Positions 33,263 to 41,636 of a stretch of DNA of 64,000 bases are shown in pieces; positions within the stretch are counted from its first letter, which is position 1, and every line of letters begins with the position of its first letter. The notes under the pieces were generated by a model. That model made no database searches, was not told the origin of the DNA, and was given only the letters and a program-made list of their open reading frames with translations. The stretch comes from Arthrobacter globiformis (GTDB taxonomy: Bacteria > Actinomycetota > Actinomycetes > Actinomycetales > Micrococcaceae): assembly GCF_030815865.1 (NCBI RefSeq), contig NZ_JAUSXI010000001.1, forward strand, positions 806,001 through 870,000, in the 5' to 3' direction. Both the position numbers and the translations under genes were made by a program.

Positions 33263-34179
33263 GCAAGACCAAGCTTCCCACCTACGGCGCACTGCCCTGG
33301 CGCATCGGACCCAAAGGGGCGGTCGAAGTGCTCCTGATCCACCGGCCCAGCCACGGCGACTGGTCCATCCCAAAGGGCAAAGCAGAACCCGGAGAAACCG
33401 GCCGCGAATGTGCGGCACGGGAAGTCCGGGAGGAAACCGGCTTTGAATGCCGCCTTGGCGCAGAGCTGCCGCCGATCCGGTATGAGGACAGCAAGAACAG
33501 AATCAAGACGATCCGCTACTGGGCGGCTGCCGCCGATTCGGGGCACTTCACCGCTAACGAGGAGGTGGACGCCGTGCGGTGGCTTTCGCTGCCGGCAGCC
33601 CTGCGCACAGTGACGGAGCCGCGGGACCGGCCTCCGATCGTCGCGCTGGGCACGCAACTTCAGCTGCAACTCGGCTTGAATCCGGTACCGGAACGCGAAA
33701 AGATGCTGTTACTCGTCCGCGGCGCCCAGGTCATCAAGCGCAACGACCCGGACCACACTGATGACGGCACGCCGCCTGCCGGAGCCGCCGCTCTAGCTGC
33801 CACACCGCTGGCTGCCTTGGGATCCATGTTCGAAATCGAGCGTGTCCTGTCCGCCCCCTCGCCCCGCTGCATCGGCACGGTCGCTGAGCTGGCGCGGCGG
33901 GAGTACCTTGAAGTGGAACCCTCAGACCATCTTGCCGGAGGCAGCCTCCAGGCCACACTCAACCTGGTCGCGCAGCAGCGCGGGAAGGGAACGGTCCTGT
34001 GCACTCACGAGGACGTCTTGGCAGGCGTCCTCGCCCACCTCAGCCGCCACGAGCGGACTGTCCTGAACAAGCGGTTCCGTGTCCGGAAGGGATCGGCATG
34101 GGTTGTGACCAGTGACAGCAGCCGCTACCACTCCGCCTACTACCTCCCCCTGTCCGCCCCGGAAAACGGCAATGTCTAA
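33259..34179 (+). CDS. Nudix hydrolase with degenerate histidine-phosphatase domain
   Basis: A 306-aa protein like actinobacterial MutT1. The Nudix box is complete: GKAEPGETGRECAAREVREETGFE. The C-terminal half resembles the histidine phosphatase domain fused in MutT1 enzymes, but the usual LVRHA motif reads LVRGAQ, so the catalytic His is missing, and other motifs are weak. The Nudix part should still hydrolyse a nucleoside diphosphate derivative or an 8-oxo nucleotide. Translational coupling to an ABC exporter may mean the substrate is linked to transport. Confidence 0.8.
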   Translation: MSKTKLPTYGALPWRIGPKGAVEVLLIHRPSHGDWSIPKGKAEPGETGRECAAREVREETGFECRLGAELPPIRYEDSKNRIKTIRYWAAAADSGHFTANEEVDAVRWLSLPAALRTVTEPRDRPPIVALGTQLQLQLGLNPVPEREKMLLLVRGAQVIKRNDPDHTDDGTPPAGAAALAATPLAALGSMFEIERVLSAPSPRCIGTVAELARREYLEVEPSDHLAGGSLQATLNLVAQQRGKGTVLCTHEDVLAGVLAHLSRHERTVLNKRFRVRKGSAWVVTSDSSRYHSAYYLPLSAPENGNV

Positions 34180-34398
34180 GAAAGCAAGCTGGGCGGCCTG
34201 TCTCTAATGCCCTTCTGCGGTGGGGAACGGCAGGCCGCTGTGTCAGCACTGCGCTGATCAAACGGCGTGACGTAGAGAGCCGTGAGCAGCCCGAACCTGT
34301 CCGGAAAAACACCTTGCGATCAGCGGCCTTGAAGCCGTGCTGAGTTCCCCTTCTGCCCGCCGTTGACGCGCCGTCGCGCCGGTCAGTAGCAGTATTTA
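34180..34398. other. Gap after the Nudix gene
   Basis: A TCTAAT box at 34203-34208 recalls the ECF-type -10, but no GGAAC lies 24 nt upstream. No gene is supported. Confidence 0.35.
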
Positions 34399-34665
34399 TT
34401 GACCGCCGAAGGCGTCGAACTGCCAGGCGCAGACCTCTCGGCGGAAGTACTGACGGTCAGAATAGTGCCAGTGCAGAAGGACGAGTTCACCTGCTCAAAC
34501 TGCTTCCTCGTCCATCACCGCTCACAACTCGCACGCGAGCAAAACGGCATGATGTTCTGCACAGAATGCGAAGCGTATAATACCGAAATACCGAAATACC
34601 GGAAACTGGCACCGATCTTGACTACGGCTTCGATGATGACTTTATCTTGGGCGCCCCTCCGATGA
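34399..34665 (+). pseudogene. DUF4193 domain fragment
   Basis: The frame contains ELPGADLSAEVLTVRIVPVQ and DEFTCSNCFLVHHRSQLARE, the signature of the actinobacterial DUF4193 family, including its paired cysteines (CSNC, CTEC). The normal acidic N-terminal ~40 residues are missing, only a TTG start is available, and the C-terminus runs on into unrelated sequence after CTECEA. It is likely a truncated copy of the housekeeping gene carried into the island. Confidence 0.6.
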
Positions 34666-34897
34666 ATACAACATTATTTTTCACTGTCACCCTCCTTCCA
34701 AAATGATGCCACCACGGTCCGCCGCGGCGGAACTGCCACTCTCGAGTTCGTTTGCGCCGACGCCGAATACCCAATGGTCGCCGAGCCCCCTATCTACATC
34801 GGACGCAGCAGGGAAATCTAATGACATCTCATGGGGCTTTGATGCCGCTCCTCAGAAAAGGTTCAGCTAGTTTTTATGCCAGCGTAGGGAGCACTTC
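34666..34897. other. Gap before the second Hsp70
   Basis: A short readable remnant (GGTATLEFVCADAEYP, then VAEPPIYIGRSREI) ends at a TAA near 34820; its family is unknown. The AT-rich rest should hold the Hsp70 promoter. Confidence 0.3.
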
Positions 34898-36604
34898 ATG
34901 ACCGACCACGCAGACGCCTGGATATTGGCAATTGATTTCGGAACATTGAACACTGCAGCCGCTATCCGCAGCGGGGGAAAGAACGACGTCTTGGAGCTGT
35001 CGCGCGGATCACGGACGATGCCCTCGGGAGTAATCCTAGACACCGGAAACGGACCCCGCGTCGGGGAGATGGCGGAGCGGCTCCGAGCCAGATACCCACA
35101 CACCTATGAGGAAAACCCAAAAAGCCTGGTGGGAATGCCCCCGCGAATATATGACGGCCGTCCCATTCGTGCCGAAGAATTCGTCGCGGAAATCTTTCGG
35201 GAGGTCAGGCGGATCGCTTTGGACCGGAAAGCACGGGTGGAACCGGCCAAGGTTGTCCTTACTCACCCGTCCGCATGGGGCGGACGACACAGGCAACAGC
35301 TACTTCGCGCCGCTGAAAGCGCCGGGTTCGAACGGCGTAGCATCGTGCTCCTGGAGGAACCGATAGCCGCCGCCCACTATTTCCGCCATGAGTCAGTCGG
35401 ACAGCCGATTCCGATTGGGGGCCAGGTTCTGGTATTCGACTTCGGTGGTGGGACCCTCGATCTAGCGTTGGTGGAGCACACCGAGGATGGCGAGTTCGAG
35501 GTGAAGGACATTGAAGCGATTGAGAACCTTGGTGGGAACAATCTCGATGCGGCGTTGTGGGATTGGACGCTAGGCCAAATTGAGGCCAGGCACCCCGAAG
35601 CGGTCGCCCACCTCCGCAGTTCCAACGGACGCCGGGAAGAAGCGACGTTGTGCGAAAACGTCCGTAAGGCTAAGGAGGAACTCTCATCCCGTCCGGCCAC
35701 AGAAATCCCTGTGTTTATTGGAGACGACTATGACGACGCGTATCGACTGACCGCTGAGGAATACGAGGCGTTGATTCGTCCCCTCGTTGAACGAGCAGTC
35801 GCCCTAACGAGGACATTGCTGGACCGCAACGACACATCCAAAGTCGTCAGGTTCTACCTCACCGGCGGGTCATCGTTGACCCCACTTGTCGCCCGGGCGT
35901 TGGCACAGGCGACGGGGATCACCCCCACCCGTCTTGGAGACCCGAAAACGGTGGTGGTCGACGGTGCACTGTCAGCCGTCGCGGCAGTACCGGCACAACC
36001 CCCTGCGCTTGACGGCTTCTTGTTGGAATGGGTTTGGCCCGCAGTCATTTTTGGCATAGGCGTCGGATATAGCATCTCAGCGATTAAACTGAAGCGTGAG
36101 CTAGGCTTTGGCCAAATCACAGATTCGGATAAAGAGGATGGGTTTCGTTCCCCTTCTTCCCTCGTTTCGGCCAAACTCCTGCCGGGGTGGTTCTACAAGG
36201 ACTCCTACACATTCCTCGCACCAGACGGGCAGGCTAACGTGATAATCTCGACTGAGGAGCTCAGCGAGGACATGGACACGCAGACTTATGCGGATGCCCA
36301 GGGGCCCCTTCTTGAGAACGAGTTACCAGGGTATGAAGAACTTGCCATGGAACCATATGTCGTTTCCGGCGTAGTTGGTCATGGCTGGCTACGAGAGTTC
36401 ATTTGGACACCGCCGGACAGCGGGCCGGTGCAGCAAACGCAAATATACGTAGTTCTATTCAGGCGCGGCTTCACTGCTACAGCCACTTCGCCAGTTTCGG
36501 AATACGAGAGTCACCGGGCTGACCTTTCTGCAATTCTGGGAAGTATCAGAGTTCACGGAGATGCCACGGAACGATTACAGCGGTGGTTAAGCAACGACAC
36601 CTAG
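34898..36604 (+). CDS. Hsp70 family protein, copy 2, with a different C-terminal domain
   Basis: A 568-aa protein with Hsp70 ATPase motifs: LAIDFGTLNTAAAI, VLVFDFGGGTLDLALV and FYLTGGSSLTP. A short hydrophobic segment (WVWPAVIFGIGVGYSISAI) at about residue 375 follows, then an about 160-residue domain ending YESHRADLSAILGSIRV, which recalls DcrB/LpqN-type lipoprotein folds. GGGAG precedes the ATG. Unlike copy 1 it stands alone without GrpE or dynamin. It is only distantly like copy 1 outside the ATPase core. It may serve the same envelope system with another ligand. Confidence 0.82.
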   Translation: MTDHADAWILAIDFGTLNTAAAIRSGGKNDVLELSRGSRTMPSGVILDTGNGPRVGEMAERLRARYPHTYEENPKSLVGMPPRIYDGRPIRAEEFVAEIFREVRRIALDRKARVEPAKVVLTHPSAWGGRHRQQLLRAAESAGFERRSIVLLEEPIAAAHYFRHESVGQPIPIGGQVLVFDFGGGTLDLALVEHTEDGEFEVKDIEAIENLGGNNLDAALWDWTLGQIEARHPEAVAHLRSSNGRREEATLCENVRKAKEELSSRPATEIPVFIGDDYDDAYRLTAEEYEALIRPLVERAVALTRTLLDRNDTSKVVRFYLTGGSSLTPLVARALAQATGITPTRLGDPKTVVVDGALSAVAAVPAQPPALDGFLLEWVWPAVIFGIGVGYSISAIKLKRELGFGQITDSDKEDGFRSPSSLVSAKLLPGWFYKDSYTFLAPDGQANVIISTEELSEDMDTQTYADAQGPLLENELPGYEELAMEPYVVSGVVGHGWLREFIWTPPDSGPVQQTQIYVVLFRRGFTATATSPVSEYESHRADLSAILGSIRVHGDATERLQRWLSNDT

Positions 36605-36859
36605 ATGTCATGGGGCGGCGCTCACTTACATGAGGGCATGCTCAACCCGAAAAATGCCGAGGCCTGCCGGGGCTGCTTCCGGGGAGGAACTTCTTGCCTC
36701 TGTCGACAAATGGAGGGCAATCCGCGCTGAGGGCAATGCCTGCGACCTGGACGAAGCCCATGTCCTATTACGGGCGGACCCCGGGCACGCCGCTGTCGCC
36801 GGCCGTCCTCTCGGGGGGACGTCCCGCAATTTCTAGGATGCAAGACGTGTCCGTCCGAA
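36605..36859. other. Gap after the second Hsp70
   Basis: No supported gene; a plus-strand frame at 36630 has no ribosome site. Probably decayed sequence. Confidence 0.3.
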
Positions 36860-37274
36860 GAGGCGGTCTTTTGGGACAACATCCGAGAAAAGCCCTCCCC
36901 CGCACGGTTCCGAACGAAAGCCACATCGGTCGCGGGCGGTCCAAGTACGGCGCGCCAGGCAGCACGTTCGCGTCGATTCCGGCTGATATGAGCTTGGTAG
37001 TCCTCCATTACGCCCATACGTTCCGCGAGGGCGCGAAGATTCGCTGTGGCGGTGATCTTCCAGTGCCGGCCGTCGCGGTGGATCATGCTTAGACCTTCCA
37101 TCGCGACAAGGGCTTTTTCGACAGTGGAGCGGCTGATTCCACTGTTTCGTATGAGTTCAACGCTGGTGGGGAGTGGCCGCTGCGCTCGATTGTCTCGTAG
37201 ACAAGTGCCGCTGCGTCGCCGAGTGCCCGGAATTCTGGCCCCATGGAGTTGATTTTTTCCTTTTCGCCAGCCAC
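36860..37274 (-). pseudogene. GntR-type winged-helix regulator, frameshifted
   Basis: GTG at 37274 (GAAGGACTT upstream) opens a frame reading MGPEFRALGDAAALVYETIERSG, split here as MGPEFRALGDAAALV and YETIERSG. The winged helix continues in another frame: LPTSVELIRNSGISRSTVEK, ALVAMEGLSMIHRDG, then ATANLRALAERMGV. One frameshift near 37170 therefore breaks the gene; the C-terminal end is unclear. Confidence 0.5.
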
Positions 37275-38266
37275 CAAGTCCTTCTCTCCTTCCAACGAGC
37301 ACTTTGGCACATGATCACCCGCCCTTGCGTGGCGCCGCGACCCAGCTCACCGAACTGTAGAGGTTCAACCACGAACACGAGCCCAAAAAATACGAGGTTC
37401 AGATAGAACTCGGCTGCACCAAGGTTTCCCGCCGGGCCTGGCGTGGAAGGGGGTGTGGCATTGCCGGGGCCGACGGACTGGCCTGGAGGGCGCATCGTTG
37501 GCCAGAGATCCGGATCCTTTCGCGGGGCGCCTTGGGGAACCCGACCAACCTTGTGAACCGATACCATTCCCTCAGAAAACATGCCCCTAGGACAGGCCAC
37601 CTTTGAGGGCCCGCCAGAACGGAGGGTGCGAAAGCCAGCGGTGCAATTGTCCACAGGGAATTCATCATGAAGCCATGGCAGAGTACGGTGCGTCAGGACA
37701 GGCGAAAGGAGGCGGTTTGGTGGACATCGAGAGGATCGGCAACGCCGCCGGGCGGACGGCCCAACCGCTGGCCCTTCGGTGCAGGCGGAAGGACGCGGAT
37801 TGATGGCTCGTTCCGAACTCCTCCCAACGGCTGACCACCAGCAGCGGCACGCCGCTCCGCCGGCAGTGGCGGACCCGGCTCAACCAGCCTTGCTGGACGC
37901 GGCAGGACCGGGGGAGCTTGTGCAGTTTCAGCTCAAGCAGCTCATCCGCGGGATCCTCGCTCAGCAGAACCCTTTCCGGCAGCGCTGCTGGCCCCTTTCC
38001 CGGATGTTTTCGGGCTCATCGCATTTGAGGGAGTAGCCGTGGTGGGCGCGTCGGTGGCCGGGTAGAGGTCGAGGTGCTGTTGAGCTGCCAATGAGGCAGA
38101 TGGGCGCCATGATGAAGCCCGTAGCCGCCTAGGTTGCCGGACGATTCGACCGCAAGGCAGTCCCGTCCGCGGGCGCTTTGCCTAAGTGCTCAGGCGCCTG
38201 TATAGGGTCGACTCGCCATCCTACTGGTAGGACGATGGAAGAACAGCCACTGTAAGGAGGTCGGCG
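37275..38266. other. Decayed region without a clear gene
   Basis: About 1 kb with no recognised family. Two short plus-strand frames (ending at 37803 and starting at 37803) could be coupled but lack ribosome sites and family resemblance. Confidence 0.35.
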
Positions 38267-38416
38267 GTGTGCTATTCATCGTGCGAGGGATGGCGGAACT
38301 ACAAGGAGGATCGCGCCCGGGAAGCTGAAGGGCAGCGGCGGACCAGCCCTGAAGAGGCCCCTGAGCCTCAGGTCCAGGCACCCTATAGAGTCCAGGCACC
38401 CTTTAGAGGTGCGTGA
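38267..38416 (+). CDS. Small protein (49 aa) coupled to the RlaP-type nucleotidyltransferase
   Basis: GTG start with a near-perfect AAGGAGGT 5-6 nt upstream. It encodes MCYSSCEGWRNYKEDRAR, then a Glu/Pro-rich tail with a repeated VQAPYR VQAPFR encoded by a 17-bp direct repeat. Its stop overlaps the candidate GTG start of the nucleotidyltransferase by 8 nt. No family is certain; the two N-terminal cysteines are notable. The excellent ribosome site supports translation. Confidence 0.5.
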   Translation: MCYSSCEGWRNYKEDRAREAEGQRRTSPEEAPEPQVQAPYRVQAPFRGA

Positions 38417-39236
38417 AGGGGTGCGTACCCTCGGCGAGGGGATGGACCGGGGAGTCGTCGCCGCCATCAACGCCCGTCTACAAACGGCGGCCGCCGACCA
38501 TCACGTCGCCATCCCGTGGGCCATCGAGAGTGGCAGCCGGGCCTGGGGATTCCCGTCCCCGGACAGCGACTACGACTGCCGCTTCCTCTTCATCCGTTCT
38601 CTCGATGACTACGCCTCGCCGTGGCGGCCGCGCAACGTGATCGAGACACCCCTCGACCCGGTGCTCGATGTCAACGGCTGGGACCTGATCAAGGCCGTCC
38701 AGCTCGCCGTCAACGGAAACGCCACCGTCTCCGAGTGGCTCCGCTCGCCGATCGTGTACGACGGTGACCCGGCCTTTCGGGACCGGTTGTTGGCTGTCGT
38801 CGGCCAGGTGGCCGACCGGGCGGCGATCGGCCGGCACTATCTCCACGTCGGCCGCGACCACTGGCGCTCCAGCGGAGCGGAAGCAGGTGGGGAGTGCCAC
38901 CTGAAGCGGGTCTTCTACGCGCTGCGACCGGCTGCGGCGCTGCACTGGATGGCCCACCACGGGGGCAGCAGCCCGCCGATGAACCTCGGCGAGCTCCTCG
39001 CCTCCGCACCGCCTCCGGAGGATGTTGGCCAGCACGTCGCGGAGTTGGTGGCCACCAAGGCACTTACTCGCGAGCTCGGGCATGGCCGGATACCTGAGCC
39101 GGTTCGGGGCTGGGTCAACGAGCAGTTCGCGACGGCCACAGGGTTCGACGTACCTCCCCACGAACGGGAGGACCGCCGCAACCAGGCGCACCGGGAGTTC
39201 CTAGCGCTGGTGCGAGTCTGGGGCCCGCGTGAGTGA
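38409..39236 (+). CDS. Nucleotidyltransferase, RlaP-like (Pol beta superfamily)
   Basis: A 275-aa Pol-beta-type nucleotidyltransferase of the RlaP class (RNA-ligase-associated): ESGSRAWGFPSPDSDYDCRF has the GS..WG..S..SDxD active-site motif with both metal-binding aspartates. FIR, YASPW, and the distal helical domain (HLKRVFYALRPAAALHWM) also fit. The family is linked to RNA repair by context in other genomes. GTG at 38409 is coupled to the upstream 49-aa ORF; ATG at 38442 is an alternative. A HAD-type protein of RNA-repair affinity lies 5 kb downstream. Confidence 0.8.
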   Translation: MREGVRTLGEGMDRGVVAAINARLQTAAADHHVAIPWAIESGSRAWGFPSPDSDYDCRFLFIRSLDDYASPWRPRNVIETPLDPVLDVNGWDLIKAVQLAVNGNATVSEWLRSPIVYDGDPAFRDRLLAVVGQVADRAAIGRHYLHVGRDHWRSSGAEAGGECHLKRVFYALRPAAALHWMAHHGGSSPPMNLGELLASAPPPEDVGQHVAELVATKALTRELGHGRIPEPVRGWVNEQFATATGFDVPPHEREDRRNQAHREFLALVRVWGPRE

Positions 39237-39982
39237 ACTGGCACCAGCCGGGTTGGGGTTAGTTATGCATCTCTCCGGGCAATCAATACAGAACGCGAAC
39301 TGTCTGATGTTGCTCTGTTCAAAAGATCCCACTTACCCCGTGAAAGTTCATGCCGACTGATGCCACCGCAGACGGGTGGGTCCGCTGCAGATGGCCTGCT
39401 CCCGTGGACGGCCGAGGTGGCTCTAGGCGAAGCCATAACAACTGCAAGGGCCTCAGAGATGCGAGGTCCTTGCGCACCAGCATCTCTCCGGCGGTTTACA
39501 GTTCAGCCCACCCTTGCGCCCGCTGCGCAGTGAGTCCTGGCCAGATCCCCGGGCTTCTGCCGTAGTTGCATGAATCATTCATCCGATGCAATGTCAGGAA
39601 GTGGTGGCTCGCCGTGCCCCGCTGGCTCCCCTATCTCTGTATAAGTGGTCGGCGTGAAACTGCCTAGGATACAAACCGGTAGGTCGAGGAGCGGCTTGGG
39701 GCCGGACTGGTTGAAACAGGGGGCGTCCCATGAGCTTGGCCATGACTCCCAAAACCGCGGGTTACAAAACGACGTGGTTTTGATTGCTCGGCTCTTCCGA
39801 CCTAGCAGAAGAGCCCCTGGGGGGGGTGGTTCGCATGGGAGAATTTTGAGCTTGTTTGCAGCGTGGCCGCCGGCGACCGGCTTGCAGCCTTTGAAAGGCC
39901 CGTCTGCGGAGAGCAGGACGCCCATGTGGTGGTCGGCGTGGTCGCGCCACCACACGCTCATACCTGTGGAGTGGCGCCTGAT
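39237..39982. other. Long stretch without a convincing gene
   Basis: Open frames on both strands lack ribosome sites. A minus-strand stretch (MSVWWRDHADHHMGVLL, 39950 down to 39840) looks protein-like but cannot be assigned. It ends at an IS256 remnant. Confidence 0.35.
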
Positions 39983-40174
39983 GTGGATCAGCAAGCGTTA
40001 GCGCAGCAGCTCCTGGCCCAGGCCAGGGAGCGGGGAATCGACCTGGTCGGCCCTGACGGGCTGTTGAACCGGCTAACGAAAAACGTCCTGGCGACCGCTT
40101 TGGAAGCGGAAACGGACGAACACCTCTTACTACTGCCTGATGCGGTGTTCTCACCGGCACAACGGTTCTTGTAG
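39983..40174 (+). pseudogene. IS256-type transposase N-terminal remnant
   Basis: Reads VDQQALAQQLLAQARERGID, then LVGPDGLLNRLTKNVLATAL and EAETDEHL, the N-terminal segment of IS256/Mutator transposases, then stops. The catalytic domain is absent. A frame-broken counterpart lies at 29360-29515. Confidence 0.7.
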
Positions 40175-40283
40175 GACAGGTTGTGCATGGTGCACACCCT
40201 TGGCAAATCTACCCGGACTGGTACCGGCGAAAGTGGCCTGACCGACAGACTTTTCGTTTACAATTGGGGCGCTGGCCCGAAGA

Positions 40284-40313
40284 CGGCAGGGCCTGCGTGA
40301 ACCGGCCCTGCCG
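40284..40313 (-). terminator. Terminator after secreted protein copy 2
   Basis: Stem CGGCAGGGCC / GGCCCTGCCG, identical to the arms at 14014-14043 after copy 1. Confidence 0.65.
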
Positions 40314-40334
40314 CTCTCGGCAGGGCCGGTACCG

Positions 40335-40778
40335 CTAGCAGTACCAGGTGCAGCTTTGGTAAATGAACGAGAGCCGGTTATGGTCCCTAGGGGCACCAAA
40401 GTCTGAAACGCCTTGCACCCCAGCGCCAATATCCTGTGTCGCCGTTCCAGCCAGCAGCGCCGGCAATTATGTAGTCATACCGGTACGCGTCAGGAATGAC
40501 CAAGCTGGCACCCCCAATGTTTCCTGCCTGCATCTTGTCACTCTAAATCAGGGGAAACGAATTCGGGGGTTGATGACAGTCCAGCCGTACTCGGTGTACG
40601 CGAAGACGAAGCCGAGCGTGCCTTCCGGTACTTGACGGCCTTCCGGTGTATTAACGGAGTAGGTGGCAGCACCGACGGCGGACGCAGGTGCAGCCCCTCC
40701 CACCAGCCCTGCAACGCCCAAAAGTGCAACGGTAAGAATTGAAGCAAGCTTACGGAACATTTTGAAAACTCCTTTCAA
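40335..40778 (-). pseudogene. Secreted small protein, copy 2, frame-broken
   Basis: The signal peptide is identical to copy 1 (MFRKLASILTVALLGVAGL) and the first ~65 residues follow it with a few changes. The frame then ends after YGWTVINPRIRFP. Copy-1-like sequence resumes in another frame (QAGN..GASLVIPDAYRY, AGWNGDTGYWRW) after a short insertion, and the C-terminus is also altered. The gene still has its ribosome site, and an ECF-type promoter motif lies at 41039-41068. A truncated secreted product of 76 aa could still be made. Confidence 0.75.
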
Positions 40779-41038
40779 CCAGTTCTGACCGCATAGTCGC
40801 GTGGCACCCCGCTGGAGCTTCGTAAGGATGTGTTGGCGCGGCGGCCACTTCGATGTTCACTCAAATCACGGAACCGGCAGCGCCTAAACCCTACGTCTGA
40901 AGAGTCTGCAGATTCGCGCATCTACGCCTGCTGTTAGCAGGTGATTCGCACTCATGTCTTGCCTGCATCAAGTGCAGTTAGGAGATCAGTTTCTTTTGAG
41001 GATTCATGTTGTCCTTTCCTTGGTTTTATTGGTGTTTA
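40779..41038. other. Leader of secreted protein copy 2
   Basis: Homologous, inverted, to 13350-13599. On the minus strand AAGGAAAGGACAAC precedes a nine-codon frame (MNPQKKLIS) and a CCTGCT-AAC-AGCAGG hairpin, so a leader peptide is possible. Confidence 0.4.
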
Positions 41039-41068
41039 TTTAGAGGCCTTCAGCGCAGTGAAAGTTCC
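41039..41068 (-). promoter_or_regulatory. ECF-type promoter motif of secreted protein copy 2
   Basis: Minus strand GGGAACTTTC with TCTAAA 24 nt after GGAAC. The surrounding 60 bp resemble the bidirectional promoter at 18205-18286. Confidence 0.6.
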
Positions 41069-41244
41069 CGCAAAAGTCGTGGATTTCAGGGAACATTCCC
41101 GCCTGTCGCAGCATCGCCGCTTTGATGCCGCAATCTTCTATGAGAAAGATTGGATTGTGCCCAAGCAGGTTGCCGCCCGGGCCGTGACGGTGCCGTGCGT
41201 ATGACCATGGATCGGTTGTGTGAATACTCGTCTGTTTATGCTGC
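41069..41244. other. Gap with decayed divergent promoter half
   Basis: GGGAACATTCCC at 41092 mirrors the plus-strand motif at 18256, but its -10 reads TCGCCG and is probably inactive. No gene supported. Confidence 0.35.
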
Positions 41245-41607
41245 TTGCAAGGCCTTGGCCCTTGGACGAATTGGGCGTTCTCGCAGGTCAGAAGCGGTTT
41301 GTCCTCACAGTCGAATCGAGATGATGCTGTCCGGATTTGCTTGCAGTTGCGCCTGGGTGAACGACCGCCGCTGCGCCGGCACCACACCATCGCCCAACAA
41401 CTGGCCTCCTTGACCGGGGAAACCGGGGACCTTGCCGGGGCGATCAGCCAGTTCCGCGAACTGCTGGACGACCAGTTGCGGGTGTTGGGCCCCGACCACC
41501 CCGACACGCTGAGCACCCGCAGCAACCTCGCTTTTTGGACCGGGCAGGCCGGGGACCCTGCCGGGGCGATCAGCCAACTCCATGAACTGCTGGATTCCCG
41601 GGAATAG
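41245..41607 (+). pseudogene. TPR-protein fragment
   Basis: The readable part (from about 41350) has LASLTGETGDLAGAISQFRE, LLDDQLRVLGPDHPDTLSTR and SNLAFWTGQAGDPAGAISQL, the 42-residue kinesin-light-chain-like TPR unit typical of long actinobacterial NB-ARC/TPR regulators. Only one and a half repeats remain and no start is convincing, so it is a remnant. Confidence 0.55.
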
Positions 41608-41636
41608 TCGGTCACATGGCGTAAGAGCGGCGTCCG

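Noticed and set aside
34203..34208. TCTAAT box after the Nudix gene
   Set aside because: No matching -35 element and no nearby intact gene start.
39575..39994. Minus-strand 139-aa frame with MSVWWRDHADHHMGV
   Set aside because: Part of it looks protein-like, but no family, ribosome site or neighbour supports it; left as an uncertain gap.
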